DNA from: Gammaproteobacteria bacterium
Lineage (GTDB): Bacteria; Pseudomonadota; Gammaproteobacteria; Pseudomonadales; Azotimanducaceae
Assembly (NCBI GenBank): GCA_026705345.1
Contig: JAPPAV010000044.1
Coordinates: 1-64,000 of the forward strand
Reading direction: 5' to 3'
DNA: 64,000 nt
Positions 52,073 to 60,998 of the stretch are shown in pieces. The position numbers and the translations under genes are program-made. The stretch's first letter is position 1, and every line of letters begins with the position of its first letter. The notes under the pieces are model-generated. The model made no database searches, was not told the origin of the DNA, and worked only from the letters and a program-made list of their open reading frames with translations.

Positions 52073-53083
52073 TCAAGCGTCCCCCGCATAGTGACATGCA
52101 ACCCGGTGACCCGGCCGCAACTCCCGCCATTCCGGTTCCCGGGCCGAACACTCGGGGGTGGCCATCGGACATCGGGTGCTGAATCGGCAACCCGGCGGCG
52201 GATCCGCCGGGCTCGGGACGTCGCCGGTCAAGATGATTCGCTCACGGGCCGCCTCGAGTTCCGGATCGTGGACCGGGGCCGCAGACATCAGGGCTCGCGT
52301 GTAGGGATGCAGTGGTTCCCGGTAGAGTTCATCGCTCGGGGCCAGTTCCACGATCTTGCCGAGATACATCACGGCGACCCGGTCGGCGATGTGGCGAACC
52401 ATGGCGAGGTCGTGGGAAATGAACAGATAAGTGAGCCCGAGCCGCTCCTGCAGATCCTGCAGGAGGTTGACGACCTGGGCCTGGATCGAGACGTCCAGCG
52501 CGGCGATCGGTTCGTCGCAGACGATGAACTCGGGTTCGAGGGCCAGCGCCCGCGCGATGCCTATGCGCTGGCGCTGGCCGCCGGAGAACTCGTGGGGATA
52601 GCGGTTCGCAAAGCGCGCGCTGAGTCCCACCGCGTTCAGCAGTTCGTCGACGCGCTCGTCCAGCGCCGTGCCCTTCGCCACGCCGTGTTCGACGAGCGGT
52701 TCGCCGACTATGCTGCCGACGGTCATGCGTGGATTGAGACTGTCCTGGGGATCCTGGAAGACCATCTGCATGCTTTGGCGCAACCGGCGCAGCGACTCGC
52801 CGCGCACACCGCCGATGTCTTCGCCGCGAAACGCGATGCGCCCGGCCGTCGGATCGTAGAGGCGCAGGATCACGCGACCCGCCGTGGACTTGCCGCAGCC
52901 GCTCTCGCCCACCAATCCCAGCGTCTCGCGTTCATGGATCTGGAAATCCACCCCGTCCACGGCCCGCACGCTGCCCACCTGGCGCCGGAACACGCCGCGC
53001 ATGATCGGGAAGTGCTTGGCCAGGTTCTCGACTTCGAGCAGCACGGGAGTCGCGCTATCGGAATGCACGGGGGCATTCGCCAT
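52073..53083 (-). CDS. ABC peptide/nickel-type ATPase, OppF/DppF-like
   Basis: From ATG 53083 the protein has 336 residues with Walker [41 protein letters not shown] (Q-loop), signature [18 protein letters not shown], Walker [19 protein letters not shown], and the C-terminal oligopeptide-transporter extension with four cysteines ([14 protein letters not shown] and CHYA) that bind an iron-sulfur cluster in some homologs. It lies between the OppD-like ATPase and the binding protein. Confidence 0.96.
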   Translation of the reverse strand: MANAPVHSDSATPVLLEVENLAKHFPIMRGVFRRQVGSVRAVDGVDFQIHERETLGLVGESGCGKSTAGRVILRLYDPTAGRIAFRGEDIGGVRGESLRRLRQSMQMVFQDPQDSLNPRMTVGSIVGEPLVEHGVAKGTALDERVDELLNAVGLSARFANRYPHEFSGGQRQRIGIARALALEPEFIVCDEPIAALDVSIQAQVVNLLQDLQERLGLTYLFISHDLAMVRHIADRVAVMYLGKIVELAPSDELYREPLHPYTRALMSAAPVHDPELEAARERIILTGDVPSPADPPPGCRFSTRCPMATPECSAREPEWRELRPGHRVACHYAGDA

Positions 53084-53090
53084 GGCGGGT

Positions 53091-54119
53091 TCAGTCGGCA
53101 CGGGGCGCTCCGCGATCCACGTCGAAGAAGCACGCGACCTCGTGGCCCCCGCCAACAGTTTTCAGCATCGGGTTCTCGCGTTGACAGCGATCGAAGGCAT
53201 GTTCGCAACGCGGCGCAAAAGGACACGACGCCGGCGCCTGAAGGAGACTGGGGGGATGGCCGGGAATACTCGCCAAGCGCCCGGCAGTTTCTCCCTCGGC
53301 ATCGGCCGACGGCAGCGTACGCAGCAGGCCCCGGGTATAGGGGTGCTTCGGTCGCGCGTAGAGGGACTTGACGTCGCCCCGCTCGACCACTTGGCCGCCG
53401 TACATCACCATGACGCGATCCGCGAGACCCGCAACGACGCCGAGATCGTGGGTGATCCAGATGATCGACATGCCGAGTTCCCGGCGCAGTCGCTTCACCA
53501 CGTCGAGGATCTGCGCCTGGATGGTCACATCGAGGGCGGTGGTCGGTTCGTCGGCGATCAGCACCTTCGGATTGCATGCCAGCGCGATGGCGATCATCAC
53601 CCGTTGCCGCATACCCCCCGAGAACTGGTGCGGAAAGTCGCCGAGGCGCCGAGTGGCCTCGGGGATGCCCACCAGGTCCAGCAACTGCGCGGCGCGTTCG
53701 CGGGCAGCGGCCTTGTCCATGCCGAGATGGAGGCGCAGCGGCTCCGTCAACTGGTAGCCCACGGTGAGCACGGGGTTCAGGGACGTCATCGGATCCTGGA
53801 AGATGAACCCCACCCGGGCACCGCGCACCTCCCGGAGCCGATCCGCGTCGAACGCCATCAGGTCCTCGCCTTCGAGCCGTGCGGTGCCCGAGACGATCTC
53901 CGCCGGCGGCGTGGGCAGCAGCTTGAGGAGCGACAGCATGGTCACGCTCTTGCCCGAACCGCTCTCGCCGACCACGCCAAGGACTTCGCCCTCCCCTAGC
54001 TCGAAGCCGATACCGTTCACGGCGTGCACGACGCCTTCCTGGGTGTGGAACCGGGTCCGGACGTCCTCGACAGCTAGCACCGGGTGTGTAGCCGTCGCCC
54101 CACTCAACGGAGCCTCCAC
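53091..54119 (-). CDS. ABC peptide/nickel-type ATPase, OppD/DppD-like
   Basis: The 342-residue protein has Walker [22 protein letters not shown]-loop [20 protein letters not shown], signature [20 protein letters not shown], Walker [21 protein letters not shown], and the C-terminal [14 protein letters not shown] cysteine cluster. It is the first gene of the operon ATPase-ATPase-binding protein-permease-permease. The more common order puts the binding protein first, so this arrangement is somewhat unusual. About 400 bases of repeat-rich DNA separate it from the divergent nucleoside hydrolase gene. Confidence 0.96.
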   Translation of the reverse strand: MEAPLSGATATHPVLAVEDVRTRFHTQEGVVHAVNGIGFELGEGEVLGVVGESGSGKSVTMLSLLKLLPTPPAEIVSGTARLEGEDLMAFDADRLREVRGARVGFIFQDPMTSLNPVLTVGYQLTEPLRLHLGMDKAAARERAAQLLDLVGIPEATRRLGDFPHQFSGGMRQRVMIAIALACNPKVLIADEPTTALDVTIQAQILDVVKRLRRELGMSIIWITHDLGVVAGLADRVMVMYGGQVVERGDVKSLYARPKHPYTRGLLRTLPSADAEGETAGRLASIPGHPPSLLQAPASCPFAPRCEHAFDRCQRENPMLKTVGGGHEVACFFDVDRGAPRAD

Positions 54120-54520
54120 GATCGAAACGCCGTGTCAACGATTGCGGGTACCGGGCACGGGTATGGCAGGGCGCCATGTTCGGACGAAACTGCCGGCGTT
54201 GGCGTGCCCCGCCGTAGGGGACGGGCTTGTCCCGTCCCGTTTCGACGAATCGACAGGTCACCATGCAGGCGACCGCGCGCCCTGACGGGCGCGATAGGGT
54301 CGCCCCTACGGGGCTGTTCCACGCGAGTTCTGATACCGGGGCTCCGGGCGCGCATTGACGGGTTGATGGCCCGAAGCGTACCGAGTTCCACGTCGACGTG
54401 CATGAAAAGCAGTCACGCTTGCCGCTCGGCCCGTCGCGGGCTTGTGGTAGCGTCTGGTGCCGCGCGGATCGAGCGCGCACCGTCCGATCCGCAACAATCC
54501 GTGAACAGGAGCCTCCGCAG
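54120..54520. other. Divergent upstream region, mostly repeats
   Basis: Between the divergent OppD-like ATPase and nucleoside hydrolase genes. Type B and type A-like hairpins fill 54212-54310; the rest shows no convincing promoter or coding signal. An AGGAG lies about 9 bases before the GTG at 54521. Confidence 0.5.
54212..54310. repeat. Hairpin pair, type B with GCGCGCCC stem
   Basis: GTAGGGGACGGG-CTTGT-CCCGTCCC (54214-54239) is followed after a linker by GCGCGCCC-TGAC-GGGCGCG and GGTCGCCCCTACGG. The outer ends are inverted (GTAGGGG and CCCCTAC). Confidence 0.85.
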
Positions 54521-55462
54521 GTGGCACAAACCGTGGGACGAGCGTCGGTCGCGTTGCTCCTTCTGGTCACGCTCCCGGCACACACGAACGAAGCAGCAGT
54601 GCCCGACGAACCGAAACGAATCATCCTCGAAACAGATATGACGTTCGACGTGGACGACGTCGGCGCCCTAGCGGTGCTTCATGCGTTGGCCGACGACGGG
54701 CGCGCCAAGATCATCGCCGTGAACTACAACGAGGTCCACGAGAACGGCGCCAGCGCGATCGATGCCATCAACACCTGGTACGGCCGCAGCGACATACCCG
54801 TCGGCGTGTACCGGAGCGAGCTTCCCGACCCCGATCCATCGCGCTATCTCGATCACCTCGCAGCCTTCCCCCGCCGCCTGACCGCCGACGGCGCGCCCGA
54901 TGCACTGGATGTCTATCGGCGGGTATTGAACGATCAGCCGGACGGATCGGTGACCATCGTGAGCGTCGGCTTTCTCAACAACCTCGCGGACCTGCTCCGC
55001 GCCGAGACCGATCTCGTGGCGAGCAAGGTGGAGAAACTCGTCGTCATGGGCGGCCGCCACAACGACGGCTTCAACCTGGTCCGCCACGGCCTCGTCGACA
55101 CAACCCAGGAGGTGATCGAGAACTGGCCGACGCCACTGGCCATCTCGGACTACGGCGGACGCGTGCATACCGGTGCCACGCTCGCCGACACGTCCGCCGA
55201 CAACCCCGTCAGGGAGGCCTACTTCCGCTGGTTCGGTGGTAGGTTCGAGGGACGATCAAGCTGGGACCAGGTGGCCGTGCTCTACGCCATCTACGGCGCG
55301 GGAGACTGGTTCGAGGATGTCGCAAGCGGCACGGGAAGCCTGCGAAACGGATATTCCTGGCAGTTGAAGTCCGGGTGGCGAACCTACGTCGGCCCCAAGC
55401 GGTCCGAGGAAGGGTTCGTGGACTTGATCGAACGGTTGATGGTCGAGCCACCGCGCAACTGA
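54521..55462 (+). CDS. Exported inosine-uridine-type nucleoside hydrolase
   Basis: From GTG 54521 the protein has 313 residues, opening with a signal peptide (GRASVALLLLVTLPAHTNEA). It has the calcium-binding Asp cluster at the mature N-terminus, LETDMTFDVDDVGALAVLHA, which in cytosolic enzymes is DxDPGxDD. It also has VSVGFLNNLADLL and VVMGGRHN. Family enzymes split N-glycosidic bonds of nucleosides. Because PG of the DTDPGxDD motif is replaced (MTFDVDD), substrate and rate may differ. A periplasmic location would let it salvage external nucleosides. Confidence 0.85.
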   Translation: MAQTVGRASVALLLLVTLPAHTNEAAVPDEPKRIILETDMTFDVDDVGALAVLHALADDGRAKIIAVNYNEVHENGASAIDAINTWYGRSDIPVGVYRSELPDPDPSRYLDHLAAFPRRLTADGAPDALDVYRRVLNDQPDGSVTIVSVGFLNNLADLLRAETDLVASKVEKLVVMGGRHNDGFNLVRHGLVDTTQEVIENWPTPLAISDYGGRVHTGATLADTSADNPVREAYFRWFGGRFEGRSSWDQVAVLYAIYGAGDWFEDVASGTGSLRNGYSWQLKSGWRTYVGPKRSEEGFVDLIERLMVEPPRN

Positions 55463-55537
55463 GACTACGGGTGTGGTCGTTCAGTCTCCGTTCAGCTAGC
55501 GGTCCTAGGATCGATGTATCGGAATGGGAGGGCAAAC

Positions 55538-56167
55538 ATGGCTAGTCACGCAATCCTCGGCGCCGAGCGCGTCTTTGCGCGGGCGTGGCGGGAGACCTTC
55601 GATGACGGGGGGCTACGACAATTGAGAACGCCGGTCCTCTTCGGCTGCTGCCTGCTCATGGCCGGTTGTGCCACCGTCCTGCCGGGGGTGCTGTCCGATT
55701 TCAGCGAGATGAAGGCCGAAGTCAGCGTGCCCATCTTGCGGAACATCCTCTTCGAGGCACCCTACTCCAAGGTACTCGAGTCGTCCGGCCCCGTCGCCGA
55801 GAAGCACTGTGCGAGCGTCGGCAGGAAGCCGGTGTTCGTCTCCATGCGGGGGGTCGACCTACGGAACTCCGTCGTGGTGGTTGGTGTCGGTGCTACCAAC
55901 ACCGACGATGCGATCGTGCTCTACCGCTGCGATAAGGAGCGGGATGAGGAGGAGGAAGCCGTGCGTATCGCCCTCGCGGCCTTTTCGCCCGACGTAGTGG
56001 TACACGTGTGGGACAAGCTATCGGAAGCGGAACGGCGCCGGCTCAAGGATGACGAACCCTTCCGGCGCGCGTTGGACGAAGGCTCCCTACGAACCGTCTC
56101 CGCCGAAATGGACCGTGTGCTGGGCGACGCGCGCCAGACGCCGGCCCCGCCCAGTTCCGCCACATAA
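55538..56167 (+). CDS. Putative lipoprotein of unknown function
   Basis: From ATG 55538, preceded by GGGAGG, the protein has 209 residues. The hydrophobic stretch with lipobox LFGCCLLMAGC starts about 35 residues in, so either the N-terminal extension is unusual or translation starts at the TTG at 55622. The mature part has about 160 residues with a glutamate-rich region (KERDEEEEAVRIAL) and no motif I know. It is convergent with the duplicated exported genes at 56170-57997, whose last gene ends two bases away. Coding potential is good and the function is unknown. Confidence 0.6.
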   Translation: MASHAILGAERVFARAWRETFDDGGLRQLRTPVLFGCCLLMAGCATVLPGVLSDFSEMKAEVSVPILRNILFEAPYSKVLESSGPVAEKHCASVGRKPVFVSMRGVDLRNSVVVVGVGATNTDDAIVLYRCDKERDEEEEAVRIALAAFSPDVVVHVWDKLSEAERRRLKDDEPFRRALDEGSLRTVSAEMDRVLGDARQTPAPPSSAT

Positions 56168-56169
56168 GG

Positions 56170-57057
56170 TCAAGGACGCTCTCGCGAGTAGACATAGGCC
56201 CGTTCGCGCAACTCCTCGGCGTCGATGGAACCGTGGCGGCAGTCCACGACGTCCTGTTTGGCGAGCACGTAGTAAGTCCACTGCCGTCCTGTTCGCCGTC
56301 CATCCTGCCCTGCCTTGTCCTGGCCCACCTTCAACGTCAGGTGTTCTTCGTCCGGCAGCGACTTGAGCATCGCGTAGTCGCAGACGGTCTGCATCAGGAC
56401 ACCGTGGCTGTCGTCCGTCGAGGGTTCATCCGTCATTTCGACGAGGAGGTCCCGCAACCGCCGGACCTCTTTGTCGATGGCGGTCTGCAGCTCCCTCTGC
56501 TTTGCCTGCGACGCACCGATCTCGCGCCCGATCGGTCCGCTATCTATGGGGCGATCCAGGTTTCCGCCCTTACTGGCATCACGCAACTCGACGTGCCACT
56601 GCTCCAACAATTGGGCGTATTGCCGCCGCACCTCGTCTAGCTCGACGACCTGTACTTTGAGTCCCGCGAAGTCGTCCGGCTGGAGGGAGGCGTTGAGTCC
56701 CGGCAGGCGGGTCTCACCTGTCCTCGCTAAGGTCGTGAACAAGGCACTTGGGAGGTCGCGTGCCGAAGGCCTGCGACTGAACTGGAGCGAAACCAGGATT
56801 CCCTGCCTCACCAGATATTCCGCCTCGATGGCACGCACTCTCTCTTGCAGCCAATGCTCCAATTCCATACGCGTCTGGTACGAGAGCGCCCGCAAGTCAT
56901 CGCGGGACGCTGCCAATCCAGACATCTCGCTTTCCAGTGCTGCCCCAAGCACTCGTTCGAGGACAGCCATCTCGTCGACGAGCGCCGCGAGGTTCTCCGG
57001 CTCGCGAGCCTGAGCCCCGGCCGCGAGCGCTGCGGCAAAGAATACGAGCGTCTTCAT
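56170..57057 (-). CDS. Exported protein of unknown function, tandem paralog 2
   Basis: The 295-residue protein has a signal peptide (MKTLVFFAAALAAGAQA) and a long, mainly helical mature part with two conserved Cys (TVCDYAMLKSLPDEEHLTLK and DVVDCRHG). It is a clear paralog of the gene just upstream: REPENLAALVDEMAVLERVL against REPENLAAVVDEMPVLERVL, and QGILVSLQF, RPSARDLP, GPIGREI and SLPDEEHLTLK shared in order. A stretch of about 30 bases is identical in both genes, so the duplication is fairly recent. It ends the operon led by an ECF sigma factor. No function is known to me. Confidence 0.75.
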   Translation of the reverse strand: MKTLVFFAAALAAGAQAREPENLAALVDEMAVLERVLGAALESEMSGLAASRDDLRALSYQTRMELEHWLQERVRAIEAEYLVRQGILVSLQFSRRPSARDLPSALFTTLARTGETRLPGLNASLQPDDFAGLKVQVVELDEVRRQYAQLLEQWHVELRDASKGGNLDRPIDSGPIGREIGASQAKQRELQTAIDKEVRRLRDLLVEMTDEPSTDDSHGVLMQTVCDYAMLKSLPDEEHLTLKVGQDKAGQDGRRTGRQWTYYVLAKQDVVDCRHGSIDAEELRERAYVYSRERP

Positions 57058-57124
57058 GTGAGTTCCTCCTCTCAGTAGCTCGCGCAGCCAAACACGCTCG
57101 GCAACGTGGCTAAAGCGCTACCGA

Positions 57125-57997
57125 TCAGTAGACATAGGCGCGGTGTCGCAACTCCGCGGCGTCGATGGTGCCCTTCCGGCATTCGACAACGTCCTGCTTG
57201 GCGAGCACGTGGTAGGTCCACTGGACCCCCATTAATCCCCCCTCGGAGGGCCTTTCCGACTGCCTAACTTTTAATGTCAGGTGTTCGTCGTCCGGCAGGG
57301 ACTTGAGCGTGGCGTAGTTGCACACCGTCCGCATCAAAACGCCGTGGATATTGTCTATCGAGGATCCCTCCGCCGTTTCCGCAAGGAGACCCCGCAACCG
57401 CTGGATTTCTTCGATGATGGCCGTGTGCAGCTCGTTCTGCCGACCCGTCAACGCACTGATCTCCCGCCCGATCGGGCCGCTAACTTCAGGTCGCGTAGGC
57501 ATTCTAGTCTCATTGGTGTTACGCAATTCAACCTGCCAAGCTGGATCCAGTTCTCTGCGTTTCGTTCGCTCTTCGTCCTGTTCGCCGACCAGTCGTTTCA
57601 GCTCGGCGAAATCGTCCGGGTTGAGGGAGGTGACAAGGCCCGGCAAGCTGACCTCCCCCTTCCGCGCCATGGTCTCGAACACGAAGTTCGGAAGGTCGCG
57701 AGCCGATGGCCTGTGATCGAACTGGAGCGAAACCAGGATTCCCTGCCGGGCGAGATACTCCGCCTTGATGGTGCGCACACTCTCCTGCAGCCAACGCTCC
57801 AAATGCACACCTGTCTGGCGGTGTAACGCCCCAAAGTCATACCGGGACTCTGCCCATCTAGGCACCTCGCTTTCCAGTGCTGCCGCTAGCACCCGTTCGA
57901 GGACGGGCATCTCATCGACGACTGCCGCGAGGTTCTCCGGCTCACGAGCCTGTCCCACGGCCGCGAGCGCTACCGCAAAGAACCAGAGCATCCTCAT
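57125..57997 (-). CDS. Exported protein of unknown function, tandem paralog 1
   Basis: From ATG 57997, with AGGAGG upstream, the protein has 290 residues and a signal peptide (RMLWFFAVALAAVGQA). The mature part, like its paralog downstream, is mostly helical and keeps the two Cys in TVCNYATLKSLPDDEHLTLK and DVVECRKG, so a disulfide is plausible in the periplasm. Its ATG overlaps the anti-sigma stop by four bases (ATGA), so the two are translationally coupled. It is therefore likely part of the regulon or sensing pathway of the adjacent ECF sigma factor. Function not recognised. Confidence 0.78.
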   Translation of the reverse strand: MRMLWFFAVALAAVGQAREPENLAAVVDEMPVLERVLAAALESEVPRWAESRYDFGALHRQTGVHLERWLQESVRTIKAEYLARQGILVSLQFDHRPSARDLPNFVFETMARKGEVSLPGLVTSLNPDDFAELKRLVGEQDEERTKRRELDPAWQVELRNTNETRMPTRPEVSGPIGREISALTGRQNELHTAIIEEIQRLRGLLAETAEGSSIDNIHGVLMRTVCNYATLKSLPDDEHLTLKVRQSERPSEGGLMGVQWTYHVLAKQDVVECRKGTIDAAELRHRAYVY

Positions 57998-58599
57998 GGG
58001 AGTTCCTCCTGCCGGTAGGTGGCCCATTCAACGTGCTCGGCAAGGTTGTCCAAGCGCTTCTGATCCGCCAGTTGCTGGGTGATGACGTAGCGCAGGCTGT
58101 CCTCGGTGTCCGTGGCCTGCCGGTCGATGACGCCGAGCAGAAGCACCGCCAACGCCTCGATCTCCTCGCGCCGCTGGGTGTCGTGTGCCGCCAGCATGGC
58201 TTCCACCATGGGTGACACGCTGTCCTCTTCGAACCAATCCACCGGCTGCAACTGACCGGGTTCGTCGAACGCTACGCCCGGATCCTCCCACACGATTGGC
58301 GGCGCCTGATCTCCGCGCTCGAAGTACACCATCGTCGCGAGCGCCAAGGCCGCGATGCTGGCCGCCAGGGGCAGCCAACGCTCCAGCCACGGACGTTGGC
58401 CGAACCGCGCCGGGTGCCAAGGGGGGACCTCTTCATCACGCCACGATGTCGCGAGACCGCGCCAGCTGCGCAGGGTGGCGAGGTCGGCACGGCAGTCGGG
58501 ACAGTCCGCAAGGTGTCGGCGCAGGCTCGTGGCGGTCTCGTCGTCGAGCGTGCCATCGTCGAAATCGATCAGTCTGGGTCCAGCATCCTTACAAAGCAT
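57994..58599 (-). CDS. Zinc-finger anti-sigma factor, membrane-anchored
   Basis: The 201-residue protein has an N-terminal anti-sigma domain with the zinc-binding pattern H-x3-C-x2-C (RRHLADCPDCRADLATLRSW), then a single membrane helix (LPLAASIAALALATMVYF, about residues 75-92) and a C-terminal periplasmic part rich in acidic residues. It starts 11 bases inside the sigma gene. By analogy with the RsrA/ZAS family it should hold the ECF factor at the membrane until a signal. The C-terminal part (about 110 residues) is the likely sensor. It ends with an overlap to the first paralog gene. Confidence 0.88.
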   Translation of the reverse strand: MLCKDAGPRLIDFDDGTLDDETATSLRRHLADCPDCRADLATLRSWRGLATSWRDEEVPPWHPARFGQRPWLERWLPLAASIAALALATMVYFERGDQAPPIVWEDPGVAFDEPGQLQPVDWFEEDSVSPMVEAMLAAHDTQRREEIEALAVLLLGVIDRQATDTEDSLRYVITQQLADQKRLDNLAEHVEWATYRQEELP

Positions 58600-59134
58600 C
58601 CTTGAGTTCCTCGTGTTGGCGCAGTTTGCGCAGAGCGCCGTAGAGACGCGTCTTCGCCGTATTCGGCGAGATGCCGAGCTGGCCGGCGATGTCGTCGAAG
58701 GTGAACTCCTGGAAGAACTTCAGTTCGACGACGTGGCGCTGCTCCGCCGGCAGACCGGCCAGCGCCATGGCGATCGGCCGGTTGGCATCAATGCGCGGCT
58801 CGGCCTCGACCGCCTCGCCGTCGACGCCATCCCATGCCGTCTCGTCCAAGGGTACGGCCACACGGCGTCTGCGCAGGTAGTCCGTGCAACGGTACGCGGC
58901 GATGCGGAACAGCCAGGCCGCAAAGGCGCCATCGCCCCGGTAGCCGGGCAGGTTGCGCAAGACGCCCACGAACACCTCCTGCATCAAATCCAGCGCATCG
59001 TCCGGGTGGCCGATCATCCGTAGCGCGTAGTTGTAAACACGCTGCTGGTAGCGGCCCACGAGCTTCGTCCAGGCGCTGTCCGATCCCGCCAAGGCACGCC
59101 TTACCAAGGCTTCGTCGGAAGCGTCACTTCGCAT
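58589..59134 (-). CDS. ECF (RpoE-like) sigma factor
   Basis: The 181-residue protein has region 2 (LVGRYQQRVYNYALRMIGHP, DLMQEVFVGVLRNLPGYRGD, AAWLFRIAAYRCTDYLRRRR) and region 4 (ALAGLPAEQRHVVELKFFQE, DIAGQLGISPNTAKTRLYGA). It lacks the sigma-1.1 and region 3 of primary sigma factors, which marks the ECF type. It directs RNA polymerase to promoters of its own regulon, typically including its own operon. It is followed by, and overlaps, the anti-sigma gene and two exported paralogs. No promoter was identified upstream. Confidence 0.95.
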   Translation of the reverse strand: MRSDASDEALVRRALAGSDSAWTKLVGRYQQRVYNYALRMIGHPDDALDLMQEVFVGVLRNLPGYRGDGAFAAWLFRIAAYRCTDYLRRRRVAVPLDETAWDGVDGEAVEAEPRIDANRPIAMALAGLPAEQRHVVELKFFQEFTFDDIAGQLGISPNTAKTRLYGALRKLRQHEELKDAL

Positions 59135-59225
59135 CGATGTTGCCCGGAGAGTTCATCTTCCTTGTCGCGGTAGCGGCCCAGAAAGTTTGCAGCACGGCCG
59201 CGCCCGTCTGAACAGCCCTGCCATC

Positions 59226-59305
59226 CCGTAGGGGCGACCCTTGTGGTCCCCCGCATCGGACGTGCTCGCCCTAGGTAACGGGACGGGACAAGCCCGTCCC
59301 CTACA
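59226..59305. repeat. Inverted hairpin pair, types A and B (BIME-like)
   Basis: It starts GTAGGGGCGACC-CTTGT and ends CCCGTCCCCTAC: a type A and a type B hairpin in opposite orientation with a short linker containing CATCGGACGTGCTCGCC. The whole has inverted GTAGGGG/CCCCTAC ends. The linker resembles those at 35550 and 47956. Confidence 0.88.
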
Positions 59306-59389
59306 TCGTTCTATCCGGCCACCATGTTGTCGCCGGAAGGGCAAAGGGATAGGCTCCCGGCACGGAACCGTCGCGGCGGACCCGAGTTG

Positions 59390-60439
59390 GTGAGAGGCTT
59401 TCGCTGGACATTTCTCGCCTTGCGTTTGCTGGCCCGTCGCTGCTGGCCACACGGGCCGCGGCTCAGGTTGGCGCACCGGCTAACGGGGTTGACGGCGATG
59501 CTCCTTGCCGCGGCGGCTGCCGTCGCGATCGAGCCGGATCCCTATACCCATCGCGACATGGATTTGGCTGACAGCCTCGATGTCCTGGACTCCAAGGTGA
59601 ACGATGCCCTGGACGGTGTCGCCGCATCCTGGGACGGGGGCGAGGACGAGTGGGCGTTCGTTACCGCCGTGTACCGGAGGCTCGGCAGCTTCCACTGGGT
59701 CGACCCCCTCGAGCGGTGGGCGATGGACGCGCCGGAAGTGGCCAAACTGCCGACGACACGCCGGGACGCCGTGTTCGCCAAAGTGCCGCTGATTCGCGCC
59801 CAAATGGCGAGGATCGGGCTCGCACCCACGATCAACGTCAACGGCGTCTACATCGGCACGGACAAGATCGGCCACTTCATCTCCCAAGGGCGCAAGTTCT
59901 ACCGGCGCGTCCAGCGCCACGGCTCGGAAGAACGCGCCGCGCGTTTCACAGCCCTATGGGAAGGGCTGATCTGGGGGCGGCTGATGTCCGGCGTCTATTC
60001 CAACGCCGACCTCGTGGCCAACTACGAGGGGTACCGGTTCTTCCGGGGGCTGTTTCATGGCGGAATGGTGGCCGGCAAAGGACCCGTGTTTCACTGGCAA
60101 TCGGGGCGACCGGTACGTCAGCGGACGTTCACGTGGGCCGATCACGTCAACCCGTTGTGGGACGAGATGCTCAACCCGGCCAGCTACTTCGCGGCCCTCG
60201 TTCCGTACCTGCAACGCCGCATGACGAGACTCTGCGACGACTTCGCCCGGCGCCCGGAACGCTACCGAATCGAGCATTTCGATGCCCTGAGCGAACGCTA
60301 CCGCTTGCTTGGCATGCGCGACAGCGAGATGCTGCGACCGACGCCGTACCTGTCGGCGCATTGCCCAGGCGTCGGCGAACCGGGCCAGCACGCCGCGTCC
60401 CATGACGTTGCAGTCGGAACCCGGACCAAACCCGGGTAG
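59390..60439 (+). CDS. Predicted exported protein of unknown function
   Basis: From GTG 59390 the protein has 349 residues. The N-terminus is basic with a hydrophobic stretch (LTGLTAMLLAAAAAVAIEP), so a signal peptide is likely, and the true start may be later (ATG 59498). The mature part has a strong block, VYIGTDKIGHFISQGRKFYR, followed by EGLIWGRLMSGVYSNADLVANYEG and FTWADHVNPLWDEMLNPASYF. The GTDKIGHF block is reminiscent of several small families of conserved bacterial proteins, but I cannot assign a name. Good coding character; unknown function. Confidence 0.65.
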   Translation: MRGFRWTFLALRLLARRCWPHGPRLRLAHRLTGLTAMLLAAAAAVAIEPDPYTHRDMDLADSLDVLDSKVNDALDGVAASWDGGEDEWAFVTAVYRRLGSFHWVDPLERWAMDAPEVAKLPTTRRDAVFAKVPLIRAQMARIGLAPTINVNGVYIGTDKIGHFISQGRKFYRRVQRHGSEERAARFTALWEGLIWGRLMSGVYSNADLVANYEGYRFFRGLFHGGMVAGKGPVFHWQSGRPVRQRTFTWADHVNPLWDEMLNPASYFAALVPYLQRRMTRLCDDFARRPERYRIEHFDALSERYRLLGMRDSEMLRPTPYLSAHCPGVGEPGQHAASHDVAVGTRTKPG

Positions 60440-60471
60440 GCGCGACCCAAGCGAACAAGGAGCGACTAGCG

Positions 60472-60933
60472 ATGGCAACAGCCAACGAGTTCGAAGTCCG
60501 CGACCGATGCGAACGGCTCATTTACCGGTTCCTGCGCGTGCTTGAGGGTGAGCAAGCCCAAACCGCCGATCTCTTCACCGAGGACGGGCAAGCATTCAAG
60601 CATGTTGGACGGGAGGCGATCCGCGAACACTTCGCCGGGATCGAGGCGGTCGATGACAACGTCAACGTGAACCTTTGCAGCAATCTGTTGATCGATGTCG
60701 ATGACGACGATCACGCCAGGGCCACGAACTACGTTACCCACTACGTGGCAGAACGCGAAGCCGAAGATTTGACCGACCCCGAAGGCGCTCGGGTCGACGG
60801 CGAGCTCGATACGGCGAGGTCGATAACCCGTTGGTCCTGGGAGTTCAGGCGTGTCGAGGGCGAATGGTTGATCTCGAAGCTGCAATGGCCGGAGCCGGTG
60901 CTCCTCAGAAGGGATGTGATCAACGACCTTTAA
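60472..60933 (+). CDS. NTF2-like (SnoaL-fold) protein
   Basis: The 153-residue protein follows the SnoaL/NTF2-like pattern: a first helix (FEVRDRCERLIYRFLRVLEG), a short LFTEDGQAFKHVGREAIREHF and beta-strands including NLLIDVDDDDHARATNYVTH, then WSWEFRRVEGEWLISKLQWP. These folds are small ligand-binding or isomerase domains with many functions. It stands alone, 32 bases after the previous gene. The substrate is unknown. Confidence 0.8.
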   Translation: MATANEFEVRDRCERLIYRFLRVLEGEQAQTADLFTEDGQAFKHVGREAIREHFAGIEAVDDNVNVNLCSNLLIDVDDDDHARATNYVTHYVAEREAEDLTDPEGARVDGELDTARSITRWSWEFRRVEGEWLISKLQWPEPVLLRRDVINDL

Positions 60934-60998
60934 CGGGAACGGGCGATTATCCCGGCCCCGACGAACCACCGCCCTCTAAGTGACGCCGTTCGTGATGC

